Shown piece by piece: positions 56,001 through 64,000 of a DNA stretch of 64,000 nucleotides. Origin of the DNA: Paeniglutamicibacter kerguelensis (GTDB lineage Bacteria; Actinomycetota; Actinomycetes; Actinomycetales; Micrococcaceae); the NCBI RefSeq assembly GCF_017876535.1, contig NZ_JAGIOF010000001.1:372001-436000 (forward strand). The letters are read 5' to 3'. The notes under the pieces are model-generated. The model saw nothing but the letters and a program-made list of their open reading frames with translations, ran no database searches and was not told where the DNA came from. The translations under genes were made by a program, and so were the position numbers. The first letter of the stretch is position 1. Each line of letters starts with the position of its first letter.

Positions 56001-56977
56001 GAGAATGCCAGTTCTTTCTTATTGCCCAAAATTCCTTGGGGACGGAAAATCATGAGCAGCATCAGGGCGACTCCGACAAGTATGTAGCGGATCTGGCCTG
56101 CCTGGATGGCGGTCAGGAATGTGATTGTCCCCGATTCGATGAGTCCCAGAAGGATGCCCTGGGTCAGCGAGAGCACAACCCAGAAGATCATTGAGCCGAG
56201 AATGGGACCGAACACCGTGGCCATGCCGCCGAGCAACAACGCAGTCCACAGGAAGAACGTGAGTTCGGTTCCGTAGTTTGCCGGTTGGACGGCTCCGGTG
56301 GGCAGCGTGAAGATGATGCCGGCAAGCGAGCCGAAGATTCCGCCGATGATCAGCGCTTCCATCTTGTAGACAAAGACGTTCTTGCCTAGTGAACGCACGG
56401 CGTGTTCATCCTCGCGGATGCCCTTGATGACCCGGCCCCAGGGGCTGCGCATCAAACCCCAGACAATGCTCGCGCACAGCAGCACCAAGGCCCAAGCCAC
56501 AATGGTTATCCAGAGGGTCCTGTCGTTGAACTCCAGCGGGCCGACCTGGTAGTCTCCGGGCTGGAACGGGTTCAAGCCGTAGAAGCCGCGTTCAAAGGTC
56601 GCCAGGCCGTTGGCCGAACCCGTGATCTTGGTGAGCGAATTGGTTGTCACGACATACCTAATGATCTCGGCCGCCGCGATGGTCACGATCGCCAGGTAAT
56701 CGGCGCGCAAACGCAGCGTCGGGACGCCCAGCAAGATCGCAAAGAGCACCGAGGCGGCGATTGCCGTCAAGATGGCCATGGGCAGCGAGGCACCGAATGT
56801 CAGCGTTGAAATGGCAAACCCATAGGCGCCGACCGCCATGAAGCCTGCCTGGCCGAAGTTCAGCAGCCCGGTATATCCGAAATGCACCGCCAGCCCGAGG
56901 GCGGCCAGTGCGTAGGAAGCCGTGATCGGGCTGACAGCCTGGGTCAGCGCATTGGTAAAGATCGTTGCAAAGTCCAT
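55997..56977 (-). CDS. livM: Branched-chain amino acid ABC transporter permease LivM
   Basis: A 326-residue permease with about eight to ten helices. GYTGLLNFGQAGFMAVGAYG and RGIREDEHAVRSLGKNVFVY (ATPase contact; read here as KGIREDEHAVRSLG) are the family motifs, and IFRPQGILGNKKELAF ends the protein. The ATG at 56977 follows GGGAGAG; an earlier in-frame codon at 57001 lacks a site. It starts 13 nt after LivH. Confidence 0.93.
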   Translation of the reverse strand: MDFATIFTNALTQAVSPITASYALAALGLAVHFGYTGLLNFGQAGFMAVGAYGFAISTLTFGASLPMAILTAIAASVLFAILLGVPTLRLRADYLAIVTIAAAEIIRYVVTTNSLTKITGSANGLATFERGFYGLNPFQPGDYQVGPLEFNDRTLWITIVAWALVLLCASIVWGLMRSPWGRVIKGIREDEHAVRSLGKNVFVYKMEALIIGGIFGSLAGIIFTLPTGAVQPANYGTELTFFLWTALLLGGMATVFGPILGSMIFWVVLSLTQGILLGLIESGTITFLTAIQAGQIRYILVGVALMLLMIFRPQGILGNKKELAFS

Positions 56978-56990
56978 GTCCTGCTCTCCC

Positions 56991-58325
56991 TTAACCCACA
57001 CGCTCGCGACGGCCCAGGATGCCCTGGGGTCTGATTAGCAGTACCAAGATCATGATGGCCAGGGCTCCCACGTACTTCAGGTCAGCCTCGAGCCAGATCG
57101 TGGAAATCTCGACCATCAGGCCGACGAGTACGGAACCGATGAGGGCTCCGAACACGGTTCCCAGCCCGCCAAGGGTGACGCCGGCGAAGATCAGGAGCAG
57201 GATTTGTTGGCCCATGTTGAAGGTGACGCCGGGGCGGTAGTACGCCCACAGGATTCCGCCCAAGGCTGCGAGCATGCTCCCGACAACCCAAACCATCCGG
57301 ATGACCCGGTCCACATCGATGCCCGAGGCCGCGGCCAGCGCCGGATTGTCGGCCACGGCACGGGTTGCCTTGCCGAACCGGGTCTTGAGCAGCAGCAGCG
57401 CCACAGCGACGATCACCACCAGTGAAACCACCAAAGAGATAAGGGTGTTGCGCGAGATCGCTATCCCCGCGAACTTCAACAGCGGACTTTGGGCCCCCGG
57501 CAATTGTTCGGTGGTTCCACCAAAGAAGAACAGGATGGTGTAGCGCATGGCCAGCGCCAGACCGATGGAAACAATCATCATGGGCACAAGTGCCGACCCG
57601 CGGCGGCGCAAGGGCTTCCAAAGTCCCCAGTCCTGGATCCACCCCGCTGCGCCGCCCAGCAGCACCGCAACGGTGAGTGCGGCCCACAACGGGAACCCCC
57701 ATGCGGAAAGCCCAAACGCGGCCACCGCGCCGAACGTCACCATCTCGCCGTGGGCGAAGTTGGTCAGGCCGGTGGTTCCGAAAACCAACGAGAGCCCGAC
57801 GGCGGTCAATGCCAGCAACAAACCGAAGCTGAGTCCCGCAACGATGCGTTCGGCCAAGATGGTTCCAAATGAAGCGACGGGCGGGGCAACGTTTTCACCC
57901 ACCTTGAAAATGACGCCCATGTTCGAGGATGTGCCAAATTCGACAATCCGGGGATTGGGTTCCCCGCTGGCCAGTGGCTTGTCCGGCGGCAGGGTCGAAA
58001 CATCCAGCAAGACCTCATAGGTTCCCTTTTCGGGAACGACGATGACCCAACGACCGTCCTTGTCGGTAACGGCCTCGGCGCTGAACCCGTTGCTGGAGGT
58101 TGCAGTGATGCGTACCCCTGCAACCGGCTCCTTTCCGTCGCGCAAGGTTCCACGGATGGTGAATTCCTGCGATTTCGTTGGTGTCTGGACCTGGACCTGT
58201 GCCGTGGTCGGCGGGCCCATTGCGACGGCGGCCGAAGGGGGGAGTAGCGAGGCGAACAGCACGCCCATGAACAACCCCAAGATCACGAATAAATGGCCAG
58301 TTGCTGATTTGGCTTGACGAAGCAC
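56991..58325 (-). CDS. livH: LivH permease fused to an N-terminal carboxypeptidase-regulatory-like domain
   Basis: About 444 residues. The GTG at 58325 follows GAGAGGG; the frame upstream to 58781 shows no coding character. A signal-like helix (ATGHLFVILGLFMGVLFASL) is followed by a beta-sandwich segment (about 45-115; EFTIRGTLRDGKEPVAGVRI, TDKDGRWVIVVPEKGTYEVL) like CarboxypepD_reg domains, a linker, then the permease core (VFGTTGLTNFAHGEMVTFGA; AVADNPALAAASGIDVDRVI; IRPQGILG). Usual LivH is about 290-300 residues, so ~140 residues are added outside the membrane. Confidence 0.9.
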   Translation of the reverse strand: MLRQAKSATGHLFVILGLFMGVLFASLLPPSAAVAMGPPTTAQVQVQTPTKSQEFTIRGTLRDGKEPVAGVRITATSSNGFSAEAVTDKDGRWVIVVPEKGTYEVLLDVSTLPPDKPLASGEPNPRIVEFGTSSNMGVIFKVGENVAPPVASFGTILAERIVAGLSFGLLLALTAVGLSLVFGTTGLTNFAHGEMVTFGAVAAFGLSAWGFPLWAALTVAVLLGGAAGWIQDWGLWKPLRRRGSALVPMMIVSIGLALAMRYTILFFFGGTTEQLPGAQSPLLKFAGIAISRNTLISLVVSLVVIVAVALLLLKTRFGKATRAVADNPALAAASGIDVDRVIRMVWVVGSMLAALGGILWAYYRPGVTFNMGQQILLLIFAGVTLGGLGTVFGALIGSVLVGLMVEISTIWLEADLKYVGALAIMILVLLIRPQGILGRRERVG

Positions 58326-58392
58326 GGTGCGAGCCCTCTCGTCGCTTTCAGCCCGAATTCCAAGTAATTCGGTGACTGATGTGGCATGGGTC

Positions 58393-58420
58393 ACTATATG
58401 TTTGATTATCGTAGTGCCAA
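58393..58420 (-). promoter_or_regulatory. Predicted promoter of the livHMGF operon
   Basis: On the minus strand TTGGCA (58420-58415, five of six) and TATAGT (58398-58393, five of six) are 16 nt apart, about 65 nt upstream of the livH GTG. AT-rich surroundings in otherwise GC-rich DNA support it. Confidence 0.6.
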
Positions 58421-58820
58421 CAAGGACAAAAACCGCAAGCTTCGGATCGGGAAATGCCCTAATCCCACAACGGTCTGGTAAATGCGGGGTTTCTCGATCC
58501 GTCGTGCGGTTCTCGGTGCCCGAGGGTGTCCGCCGGCGACAGCGGCTCGGGGACCGGGCATCGGCGGGCTGCGCGTTTTGCGCGCCGGAATCGTCCCGGC
58601 TGGGTTTTGGTGGCTCTAAACACGTTTCAGTGCGGTCCTGGAGGTGGAAAAGCAGGCGTGGCCGCAAGCGATGCCCAGTGGTCGAAGGACGTCCGGCAAC
58701 CGGAAACCATGACCCGTTCAGATTTCTTGAAGAAAGGTGGTCGGATCGGGATTTATCGGTCGTGCTCGGTCGTTGTATCAACGTAGGCTATTAACTCACA
58801 ACCTACCAAGGAGAATCATC
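58421..58820. other. Gene-poor interval upstream of the Bax-inhibitor-like gene
   Basis: About 400 nt with two overlapping plus-strand open frames that lack a ribosome site and read as low-quality Arg/Ser/Gly-rich sequence. No gene or RNA was recognised. The right end holds CAAGGAGAATCATC, the ribosome site of the next gene. Confidence 0.4.
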
Positions 58821-59636
58821 ATGGCCCTGGGCGGAAACCCGGTCTTCAATTCCAAGAATTACCGCGAGCAGACCCGTGCGGCCGGCCCCACGGGTGCCGC
58901 GTCCACGACGTATGCCGAGCAGAACATGAGTCCGCAGGCCCTGCAGGACCTGTACTCGAAGCCGTCCGCATCGGGACTGCAGATGGGACGGCTGACATAC
59001 AACGATGTCATCAACAAGACCGCGCTGTGCCTGGGTCTGGTTGTCATCGGTGCCGCCATTGGCTGGCAGCTGCCGGCCCTGATGCTGGTCGGCGCATTGG
59101 TCGGCCTGGTCCTGGGTCTGGTGAACTCGTTCAAGCGCGAGCCGTCGCCGATCCTGATCATGCTCTACGCGGGCTTCGAGGGACTCTTCCTGGGCGGCAT
59201 CTCCGCCTTCTTTGAGGCCCGGTACTCGGGCATCGTGTTCCAGGCGGTGCTGGCAACCTTCTCCGTGTTCGCGGTGACCCTGGTGCTGTACCGCTCGGGC
59301 AAGTACCGTGCAACCCCGAAGATGACCAAGATGTTCATGATTGCGTTGATTGGCTACGGCCTGTTCTCGCTGCTGAACTTCGTCCTGATGCTCACCGGTG
59401 TTGTCGGCGGCGAGTTCGGCATGCGTTCGGGCGGGCTCGGCCTGGCCATTGGCGCTTTTGCTGTCTTGCTTGCAACCTACGCCCTGGTTCTGGACTTCAC
59501 CTCGGTCTCCGAGGGTGTCCGCCAGGGAGCCCCGGCGAAAATGGCCTGGACTGCGGCCTTCGGTTTGACCGTGACGCTTATCTGGCTTTACGTCGAGATT
59601 CTGCGCATTCTGGCTATCTTGCGTGGCAACGACTAG
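58821..59636 (+). CDS. Bax inhibitor-1/YccA family membrane protein
   Basis: A 271-residue protein with a ~75-residue hydrophilic N-terminus and seven membrane helices. It is the actinobacterial YccA/BI-1 type, with PSPILIMLYAGFEGLFLGGI and ALVLDFTSVSEGVRQGAPAK (conserved Asp pocket in the last helices). The family is linked to pH-sensitive calcium leak in some bacteria and to FtsH control in others. The ATG at 58821 follows AAGGAG; a longer frame from 58737 lacks a site. Confidence 0.93.
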   Translation: MALGGNPVFNSKNYREQTRAAGPTGAASTTYAEQNMSPQALQDLYSKPSASGLQMGRLTYNDVINKTALCLGLVVIGAAIGWQLPALMLVGALVGLVLGLVNSFKREPSPILIMLYAGFEGLFLGGISAFFEARYSGIVFQAVLATFSVFAVTLVLYRSGKYRATPKMTKMFMIALIGYGLFSLLNFVLMLTGVVGGEFGMRSGGLGLAIGAFAVLLATYALVLDFTSVSEGVRQGAPAKMAWTAAFGLTVTLIWLYVEILRILAILRGND

Positions 59637-59650
59637 TCAATCTGCCGTGT

Positions 59651-59696
59651 AACCGCGGGGCAGCACCCACTATTTGGGTGCTGCCCCGCGGTTTTT
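59651..59696 (+). terminator. Terminator after the Bax-inhibitor-like gene
   Basis: Perfect 18-bp arms (59651-59668 and 59676-59693, starting AACCGCGGGG) with a 7-nt loop, followed by TTTCTGC; the 3' arm itself ends in TT. Classical intrinsic terminator. Confidence 0.9.
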
Positions 59697-59909
59697 CTGC
59701 AATATGGGCGTCATCTATGACGCGCACTGAACTTTCAAGGGATACCGTATGTTCATGAGATTCAATGGCAGTGCCACCGCAGGGAGCCGCATCATGCCTT
59801 CTGGCATGTGCTCAGCTCCCCAGGTGCTGCCGTCGGCGGCAGGCTGCCTGCCAACCGAAAAAGCCGCCGCACGGTATTGCGCGCAGCCCACCGGAACCAG
59901 GGCGGCGGC

Positions 59910-61211
59910 ATGAAATTCTCGCACCTCTTCAACCGCGACCCGCAGAACGGCCCGGGGTTGGCGACGGGCGGGGCTGGCGCCGGGTTGTTCCAGCACAACA
60001 TGCGGGGCGCCGACGCCGAGCAGGTCCTCCCGTCCGAGGGGTCGTCCGTGGACCACCGGCATGCCGAAGACATGCCGTATGGCGTGCGCATCGCGGCGTC
60101 CTGGAGCTGGCGCCTGATTGTCATTGTGGTGGCCGTCGGCATTGCCGTTTGGCTGCTCTCGCAGGTTTCCCTTCTGGTCATCCCGCTGATGATCGCGGCA
60201 CTGCTCGCCGGGCTGCTGAGCCCCGTTGTCCATTTCCTGCACGACAAGTCCCGCATGCCCAAGGGGTTGGCCGTCGGAATCACCATGATCGGCTTTCTGG
60301 TGCTGGTCATCGGAGGCCTCTCCGTGGTCGGCCAGCGGTTGGCCACGGGCTTCTCCAGCCTCTGGGCCCAGGCGCTGACCGGCGTGACCCAAATCCAGCA
60401 CTGGCTCTCGGTGGGGCCGCTGGCCGTGAGCAATGAAGATCTGGATGCGCTGCTCACGGATGCGCTGAACCAGCTCAAGAGCAATTCCTCGAGCATCCTC
60501 TCCGGCGCACTGTCCTGGGGCAGCACGCTGGGGCATCTGATCACTGGCATGCTGCTGGTGCTTTTCTCGCTGATCTTCCTGCTGCTCGACGGCCCGCGCA
60601 TCGGCAAGTTCTTCATCAACGTGCTGCCCCGGCGTGCGCGACTGGCCGCCGAGGGTGCGGGCAAGCGCGGCTGGGCCTCCATGGTGATCTACGTCCGCGT
60701 GCAACTCTTTGTGGCCTTCATCGACGCGGTTGGCATCGGCGTCGGTGCGCTGATCCTCGGTGTGCCGCTGGCCCTGCCGCTGGCCGTGTTGGTCTTTATC
60801 GGGTCGTTCATCCCGGTGATCGGTGCCATGGTGACCGGTGCCGTGGCGGTGTTGCTGGCATTGGTGGCCAACGGACCCGTCAATGCGCTGATCATGTTGC
60901 TGGTCGTACTCTTTGTCCAGCAGGCCGAATCCCACATCCTCCAGCCGTTGATCATGGGCAAGGCCGTAAGCCTGCACCCGCTGGCCGTGGTCATGGCCGT
61001 GGCCGGCGGCTCGATGGTCGCGGGAATCCCCGGGGCGCTCTTCGCCGTTCCAACGCTGGCCGTTGCCAACACCGTGGTGAAGTACATTTCCCATCGCGGC
61101 TGGGAAAACGATCCGGCGCTGGACACCCATGCACGAATTATCGAGCCGGTCCGCAACCCGGAACCGGCGCCCGCCGATCTTGACGGCGAAGAACCCGCCC
61201 GCGGGTCCTGA
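59910..61211 (+). CDS. AI-2E family transporter
   Basis: A 433-residue membrane protein with a hydrophilic N-terminal ~70 residues and about eight helices. LLVIPLMIAALLAGLLSPVV, VFIGSFIPVIGAMVTGAVAV and QQAESHILQPLIMGKAVSLH are the family motifs (PF01594). Members include the TqsA exporter and sodium/proton antiporters; the substrate cannot be told. The ATG at 59910 (MKFSHLF) has a weak GGGCGG upstream; the frame extends to 59808. Confidence 0.88.
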   Translation: MKFSHLFNRDPQNGPGLATGGAGAGLFQHNMRGADAEQVLPSEGSSVDHRHAEDMPYGVRIAASWSWRLIVIVVAVGIAVWLLSQVSLLVIPLMIAALLAGLLSPVVHFLHDKSRMPKGLAVGITMIGFLVLVIGGLSVVGQRLATGFSSLWAQALTGVTQIQHWLSVGPLAVSNEDLDALLTDALNQLKSNSSSILSGALSWGSTLGHLITGMLLVLFSLIFLLLDGPRIGKFFINVLPRRARLAAEGAGKRGWASMVIYVRVQLFVAFIDAVGIGVGALILGVPLALPLAVLVFIGSFIPVIGAMVTGAVAVLLALVANGPVNALIMLLVVLFVQQAESHILQPLIMGKAVSLHPLAVVMAVAGGSMVAGIPGALFAVPTLAVANTVVKYISHRGWENDPALDTHARIIEPVRNPEPAPADLDGEEPARGS

Positions 61212-61285
61212 GTCCCCGCCGATCGGCCAAAACCCCCTCCATACAGCCTGACCCCGCGTCGTGACGCCCAGCAGAAAGTCGTTCA

Positions 61286-62536
61286 ATGATCCAGCAGACC
61301 AAGCTCCCGGTAAGCCTCGCCGACATCGAACATGCCAGGACAATCCTTGACGGCGTAATTGCACGGACCCCGGTGGAGCATTCCCGTGCACTGTCCCTGG
61401 CCATCGGGTCGGAGGTGTTCCTCAAGTGCGAAAACCTTCAGCGAGCCGGTTCCTTCAAGGTGCGCGGCGCCTACGTGCGCATGTCCAAGCTATCGGAGGA
61501 GGAACGCGCCCGCGGCGTGGTGGCGGCCTCGGCAGGCAACCACGCGCAGGGCGTGGCCCAGGCCGCGCGCCGGCTGGGCATCAAGGCCAGGATCTACATG
61601 CCGTTGGGCGTGGCGCTGCCCAAGCTCTCGGCAACCCGCGACCACGGCGCGGAAGTCATCCTGCACGGGCACAACGTCGATGAGGCACTTGCCGAGGCCG
61701 AGCGCTACGCCACGGCCTCCGGCGCAGTCTTTGTCCACCCCTTCGACAACCCCGACATCATCGCCGGGCAGGGCACCATCGGGCTGGAGATCCTCGAACA
61801 GCTCCCCGACGTCGACACCGTGCTCATGGGCGTTGGCGGCGGCGGCCTGCTGGCCGGTGTCGCGGTGGCCATCAAGGCCAAGGCCGCGGAACTGGGCCGT
61901 GACATCAAGGTCATCGGCGTGCAGGCCGAGAACGCCGCGGCCTACCCTCCATCGCTTGCCGCCGATGCGCTGGTTCCGCTGGACACCGTGCGCACCATCG
62001 CCGACGGCATCGCAGTGGGCCGCCCTGGGCAGCTTCCGTTCCAGATCATCCGCGAACTCGTCGACGACGTCGTGACGGTCTCCGAGGACGGGCTGGCACG
62101 TGCCCTGGTGTTCCTGCTGGAACGCTCCAAGCTGGTAGTCGAACCCGCCGGCGCCGTGGGCGTCGCAGCGCTGCTGGAGGGCAAGCTCGAGGAACTTGGC
62201 CTCAACCCCAGCAAGACCGCGGTGATCCTCTCCGGCGGAAACATCGACCCGCTGCTCATGCTCAAGGTCATCCAGCGCGGCCTCTCGGCCGCAGGCCGCT
62301 ACCTGACGGTTCGCATGATGCTCGATGACCGCCCGGGCGAGCTGGCCACCATCTCACGGGTCATCGCCGAATCCGACGCAAACGTCACCCGGCTCGACCA
62401 CACGCGCGTGGGCGGCTCGCTGTCGATGGGGGACGTGGCAATCACCATCGACATGGAAACCAAGGGCCATGCGCACTCGGAATTGGTGCTCAACAACCTG
62501 CGGGCAGAGGGCTTCCAGCCCATGGTCATGGGCTAG
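61286..62536 (+). CDS. ilvA: Threonine ammonia-lyase (threonine dehydratase) with ACT domain
   Basis: A 416-residue PLP enzyme. The cofactor lysine is in RAGSFKVRGAYVRM, the phosphate-binding loop is MGVGGGGLLAG, and VVAASAGNHAQGVAQAARRL is present. One C-terminal ACT-like domain (about 335-416, RYLTVRMMLDDRPGELATIS) suggests allosteric control. It converts threonine to 2-oxobutanoate, the first step to isoleucine. This short form resembles the TdcB/IlvA group of Gram-positives. No leader peptide or T-box was found in the 74-nt gap. Confidence 0.93.
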   Translation: MIQQTKLPVSLADIEHARTILDGVIARTPVEHSRALSLAIGSEVFLKCENLQRAGSFKVRGAYVRMSKLSEEERARGVVAASAGNHAQGVAQAARRLGIKARIYMPLGVALPKLSATRDHGAEVILHGHNVDEALAEAERYATASGAVFVHPFDNPDIIAGQGTIGLEILEQLPDVDTVLMGVGGGGLLAGVAVAIKAKAAELGRDIKVIGVQAENAAAYPPSLAADALVPLDTVRTIADGIAVGRPGQLPFQIIRELVDDVVTVSEDGLARALVFLLERSKLVVEPAGAVGVAALLEGKLEELGLNPSKTAVILSGGNIDPLLMLKVIQRGLSAAGRYLTVRMMLDDRPGELATISRVIAESDANVTRLDHTRVGGSLSMGDVAITIDMETKGHAHSELVLNNLRAEGFQPMVMG

Positions 62537-62583
62537 CCAGGCAACAAACATGTTCCCTTTCGGCGCCGACGGTGCCGGGAGGG

Positions 62584-62643
62584 GCATGCACGAGGGCTCG
62601 GGTCTCGTCGCCAAGGCGATGGAACCCGAGCCCTCTTGCATGC
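62584..62643 (+). terminator. Long stem-loop after ilvA
   Basis: GCATGCA-C-GAGGGCTCGGGT (62584-62603) pairs with the matching arm at 62624-62643 with one mismatch; CGTCGCC/GGCGATG pairs within the loop. It is a 60-nt hairpin 48 nt after the stop. No T tract. Confidence 0.7.
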
Positions 62644-62688
62644 GCCATGCGTCTGGGGAATCGCGGACCGGTATGCCGCTTAACGAGC

Positions 62689-62770
62689 GATGGCCGCCTG
62701 CGCATGCCCCGCATCGGCGGGGGAGCTGCAGGCGGCCATCGGCTGCGTGCGGTCGCCCTTGCGGGCGACC
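62689..62770 (-). terminator. Two stem-loops downstream of greA
   Basis: GATGGCCGCCTGC (62689-62701) pairs with its complement at 62728-62740, and GGTCGCCC (62751-62758) with GGGCGACC (62763-62770) around TTGC. Both follow the greA stop on the minus strand and converge with the ilvA hairpin. Confidence 0.6.
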
Positions 62771-62780
62771 CGGCGTCTAA

Positions 62781-63275
62781 CTAGGAGCTGTAAGGCTTGC
62801 AGGAAACGATCTCGACGGCGATTTCCTTGCCGTTCGGGGCCGAGTAGCTGAGCTTGTCGCCGGACTTGGCACCGTGAACTGCCGCACCGATCGGGGACTT
62901 CTCCGAGTAGACCTCGAGATCCGTGTCGCCTGCAACTTCGCGGCTGCCAAAGAGGAAGGTGGTCTTGTCGCCGGCGATGATCGCCTCGACGAGCATGCCT
63001 GGTTCGACGATTCCGTCGTCGGCCGGGGCTTCGCCAACGTGGGCGCGGCGCAGCAGGTCCTTCAGGTAGGAGATGCGTGCTTCTGCCTTGCCCTGTTCTT
63101 CCTTGGCTGCGTGGTAGCCACCGTTTTCCTTGAGGTCACCCTCGGAACGAGCCTGCTCGATGCGGTCGACGATCTCCGCGCGGCCCGGACCGGAAAGGTG
63201 GTCCAGTTCGACGCTCAGGCGATCGAAGGCCTCTTTGGTCAGCCAGACGACTGGTTCGTGGTTGGTGGTAGTCAC
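62781..63275 (-). CDS. greA: Transcription elongation factor GreA
   Basis: A 164-residue factor: an N-terminal coiled coil (about 12-85, LTKEAFDRLSVELDHLSGPG, then DRIEQARSEGDLKENGGYHA, with the acidic tip residues) and a C-terminal FKBP-like domain (about 90-164, EKSPIGAAVHGAKSGDKLSY). It rescues backtracked RNA polymerase. The GTG at 63275 is chosen because AAGGAG lies 8 nt upstream; the open frame continues to 63563 without support. Confidence 0.96.
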   Translation of the reverse strand: MTTTNHEPVVWLTKEAFDRLSVELDHLSGPGRAEIVDRIEQARSEGDLKENGGYHAAKEEQGKAEARISYLKDLLRRAHVGEAPADDGIVEPGMLVEAIIAGDKTTFLFGSREVAGDTDLEVYSEKSPIGAAVHGAKSGDKLSYSAPNGKEIAVEIVSCKPYSS

Positions 63276-63525
63276 GGTGGTACTCCTTGTGTAATCAGGG
63301 CGGCTGCCCCCGCAAGGGAGCAGCATGCCGAGACGGTCCCTGCCGATGATGCGACGAACATCTTGCAAGCAAAGACCCCGCACAGATGGGTGATGAACTT
63401 CGTCCGTCACGTTCTGTAGCGGGGCATAACGTATTAGAAAGATATTAGCCGTCGATGGGCTTTTACCCAAGAGGTTGAGCTTTTGGCGTACTGGGCGAGT
63501 CGCCGCGGGATCCGTTTCCCCGGGA

Positions 63526-63948
63526 TCAGGAAGGCTTGACGATCTTGCATTCCTCGACGCCAACCGTGGTGGCCAGGGACTCGGTGCGGAGATTGACGTC
63601 GAAACGCATGGTTTGCCTGCCCGTGCCTTCGCTCGGACCTATGGTCAGCGTCTTCCAGCCGACGATCGCATAGGACTCGTTCATGGCCCTGACCTCGCAT
63701 TGGGCGGTGTCCTTGGCATCCTTGGTGATGTCCACCAAGGCTCTCGCCTGGGTCGGGGAGTTGACCATGAAGGAATTGTCCTTGAACTCCACTTGGCTGT
63801 TGGTGGCCCAAGCCAGGTAGAGCGCACCAATGACTCCGACGGACAGGCCGCCGATGATCAGGTTCCGGCGTGTCTTTTTGGCAAGGCGCCGCTTGGGCGA
63901 ACCGTACCTATTAGTTAAGCTGGACAATGGCGCCTCTTTCAGATTCAT
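63526..63948 (-). CDS. DUF4307 domain-containing membrane protein
   Basis: A 140-residue protein with a basic N-terminus (RYGSPKRRLAKKTRRN), one membrane helix (about 30-48, LIIGGLSVGVIGALYLAWA) and an outside domain with two Cys residues (AQCEVRAM, EECKIVK). It matches the actinobacterial DUF4307 family usually found near greA. The start is either ATG 63948, without a ribosome site, or TTG 63927, with AAAGAGG upstream. Codon 11 is TTA. Function unknown. Confidence 0.88.
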   Translation of the reverse strand: MNLKEAPLSSLTNRYGSPKRRLAKKTRRNLIIGGLSVGVIGALYLAWATNSQVEFKDNSFMVNSPTQARALVDITKDAKDTAQCEVRAMNESYAIVGWKTLTIGPSEGTGRQTMRFDVNLRTESLATTVGVEECKIVKPS

Positions 63949-64000
63949 GGGCGTCGCGGCCGGGGAGAAGTCATCCCTACCAGTCTAAGCCTTGGCCAGG

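Noticed and set aside
58327..58794. Open frames between livH and the Bax-inhibitor-like gene
   Set aside because: No start signals and low-complexity Arg/Ser products; the liv promoter lies within them.

Overview
The window is 64 kb of high-GC chromosomal DNA from an actinobacterium. GC content, an Actinobacteria-type succinate dehydrogenase, the mazG-eno-ftsB-like-DUF501-ppx-subtilase run and frequent GTG/TTG or apparently leaderless starts all fit the Micrococcaceae (Arthrobacter sensu lato, perhaps Paeniglutamicibacter or a relative). The genus is an inference. No phage, plasmid origin, insertion sequence or CRISPR array was recognised.

Layout. (1) 0-3.2 kb: a three-component cytochrome P450 operon (P450, 2Fe-2S ferredoxin, ferredoxin reductase cut by the window edge) with a divergent LysR regulator. 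(2) 3.2-10.4 kb: a complete-looking Tad/Flp pilus operon on the minus strand (flp, TadE, TadG, CpaB, TadZ, TadA, TadB, TadC), lacking only a prepilin peptidase. (3) 11.1-15.6 kb: a macrolide phosphotransferase, a VOC protein, a NarL-type two-component pair and a GAP-family membrane protein. (4) 15.8-22.7 kb: an accessory surface-protein block with a membrane-anchored Ala/Pro-rich protein, a TolB-like protein split by a frameshift, a gene-free stretch with three long inverted repeats, and a 4.6 kb DUF4082 surface-protein gene broken by two frameshifts and one stop codon. (5) 22.8-28.2 kb: exonuclease III, TrpRS, a 2H phosphoesterase, a BrkB/YihY protein and a matrixin-like protease. (6) 28.3-31.7 kb: sdhCDAB. 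(7) 32-44.2 kb: mannose-1-phosphate guanylyltransferase, an M20 amidohydrolase, then a nucleoside uptake and salvage locus (BMP lipoprotein, RbsA-type ATPase, two permeases, cytidine deaminase, thymidine phosphorylase, DedA, adenosine deaminase). (8) 44.4-52.2 kb: mazG, enolase, FtsB/DivIC-like, DUF501, Ppx/GppA, mycosin-like subtilase, type II NADH dehydrogenase. (9) 52.4 kb: tRNA-Leu(UAA). (10) 52.8-58.3 kb: a branched-chain amino-acid ABC transporter with an unusual extended LivH. (11) 58.8-64 kb: Bax-inhibitor-1 family protein, AI-2E family transporter, threonine dehydratase, GreA, DUF4307.

How it works together. Nucleosides captured by the BMP lipoprotein enter through the ABC transporter and are processed by Cdd, DeoA and Add. 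Sdh and Ndh feed electrons to the quinone pool, and both promoter regions carry a CRP/GlxR-like TGTGA-N6-TCACA site. The tRNA reading UUA and TTA codons in the LysR gene raise the possibility of bldA-like translational control. The most unusual section is 15.8-22.7 kb: all four gene-breaking lesions noticed in the window lie there.
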